In this document: positions 7,515 through 8,144 of the stretch, in pieces
How the letters are laid out: the number at the start of each line of letters is the position of its first letter
Position numbering within the stretch: position 1 is the stretch's first letter
Source: an uncultured Mogibacterium sp.
GTDB lineage: Bacteria > Bacillota_A > Clostridia > Peptostreptococcales > Anaerovoracaceae
Direction of reading: 5' to 3'
DNA: 8,144 nt
Assembly (NCBI RefSeq): GCF_938039775.1
Contig: NZ_CALHTQ010000181.1
Span: forward strand, 1 to 8,144
The notes under the pieces: model-generated
Seen by the model: only the letters and a program-made list of their open reading frames with translations
Told to the model about the DNA's origin: nothing
Database searches by the model: none
Made by a program: the position numbers and the translations under genes

Positions 7515-8144
7515 CTATGCCCACACAAACTCTTTTGGTGATGCTCCTATCTCAAAATGGTACTTCACTATGCCAGCATCGAGCTTCGTAAATGGTCCAA
7601 ACCCATTCTTAATCTTGACCCTATCGCCATTGATTGCAAATGTAAATTTCTGCTGATTCATAGCGGTCGGAGCAAGTAGTGCCATCTCAACGCCCTTCTT
7701 GAACCACTCCGGAGTGTCCTCGTAGCTTGAAATCCTCGAAGATTTGCCATCGAAGACGTCTTCTGGCTTCTTAGACTTCCTGCTAGCTCCCGTCGTGCGT
7801 CCATAACCTAGGGCAATTACGGCAACAATCTTCTCATCGTGACCAACATCTATAGCGTCCTTAACCTTCTTGTAGGTTCCACCTACCCAGCAAGTACTGA
7901 GCCCGTGCTGCACACAGCGAATCACTAGCTTCTCACCGTAGTATCCCGCCTTTTCATCGAGGTCGTCACGCTTCCTACCGACTACGGCAATGTAATTTTT
8001 AACATTTGAGAATTTGCCGTATTTTGCAAGTAGACTCGAGAAAGCCTTTGGCTCATTCTGTATAAGCTGAAAATGCATATCACCTTCGCGGTTGCACTGC
8101 TGAATCATGACCTTTAGGTCCTCTGCGGCTTTAGTATCAATCGG
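7515..8144 (-). CDS. Nitroreductase-like flavoprotein, TM1586 type (5' end missing)
   Basis: The frame is open to the right edge, so the N-terminus, with the usual Arg-rich FMN-binding start, is outside the window; 209 residues are visible. The first visible residues, Pro-Ile-Asp, fit the conserved motif that follows that FMN-binding start. An internal ATG at 8108 is not a plausible start because it would cut off this part. Other recognisable segments are NVKNYIAVVG, GYYGEKLVIRCVQHGLSTCWVGG, AVIALGYG, then WFKKGVEMALLAPTAMNQQKF and the late LDAGIVKYHFEIGA. This order is typical of the putative TM nitroreductase family (Pfam TM1586_NiRdase), which differs from classical NfsA/NfsB. Members bind flavin and their natural substrates are largely unknown. 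The stop codon is one base from the trmO start, so the two are surely cotranscribed. Confidence 0.85.
   Translation of the reverse strand, partial: PIDTKAAEDLKVMIQQCNREGDMHFQLIQNEPKAFSSLLAKYGKFSNVKNYIAVVGRKRDDLDEKAGYYGEKLVIRCVQHGLSTCWVGGTYKKVKDAIDVGHDEKIVAVIALGYGRTTGASRKSKKPEDVFDGKSSRISSYEDTPEWFKKGVEMALLAPTAMNQQKFTFAINGDRVKIKNGFGPFTKLDAGIVKYHFEIGASPKEFVWA

Noticed and set aside
7514..7528. TTG start for trmO overlapping the nitroreductase
   Set aside because: It is a rare start with no ribosome site and adds residues not typical of the family; the ATG at 7513 is better placed.
7515..8108. Internal ATG at 8108 as the nitroreductase start
   Set aside because: The same frame stays open to the window edge and the upstream residues fit the family.

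Overview
The window looks like chromosomal DNA from an anaerobic, low-to-mid GC Gram-positive bacterium of the Clostridia. The evidence is a perfect CIRCE element with a consensus sigma-A promoter in front of groES-groEL, strong AGGAGG-type ribosome binding sites, a YlmH-type S4 protein, an archaeal/clostridial-type 8-oxoguanine glycosylase, and an Hcp with the short N-terminal cysteine spacing seen in strict anaerobes. I cannot name the genus. All eight genes lie on the minus strand, so the window reads right to left in transcription order.

Layout in transcription order (high to low coordinates): a nitroreductase-like gene cut by the right edge (7515-8144); trmO (6800-7513), which starts one base after it; ylmH (5966-6733); ridA (5387-5761), with its own promoter and a clear intrinsic terminator at 5256-5294; ogg (4347-5195); the HrcA/CIRCE-type groES-groEL unit (4220 down to 2166); a Crp/Fnr regulator of HcpR type (1443-2153), only 12 bp behind groEL; and hcp (1-1255), cut by the left edge before its last cluster ligands.

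The most interesting part is 1256-2165. The Crp/Fnr regulator has no room for a promoter of its own and appears to be the third gene of the groESL operon. It is followed by a hairpin with T runs on both sides, and the core of that hairpin is an 18-bp perfect two-fold palindrome (CTGTAAC-N4-GTTACAG). On the hcp side, a -10-like hexamer places the palindrome centre at about -41.5, the classic class II activator position of the FNR/CRP family. One DNA element may therefore both terminate groES-groEL-hcpR and act as the operator that turns on hcp.

The gene set has a loose stress-defence theme: chaperonin, oxidised-guanine repair, removal of reactive enamines/imines (RidA), NO detoxification (Hcp), a flavin nitroreductase, tRNA modification (TrmO) and ribosome rescue (YlmH). 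I see no mobile elements, CRISPR arrays, tRNA or rRNA genes, and no gene on the plus strand. No gap between genes exceeds 300 bp.
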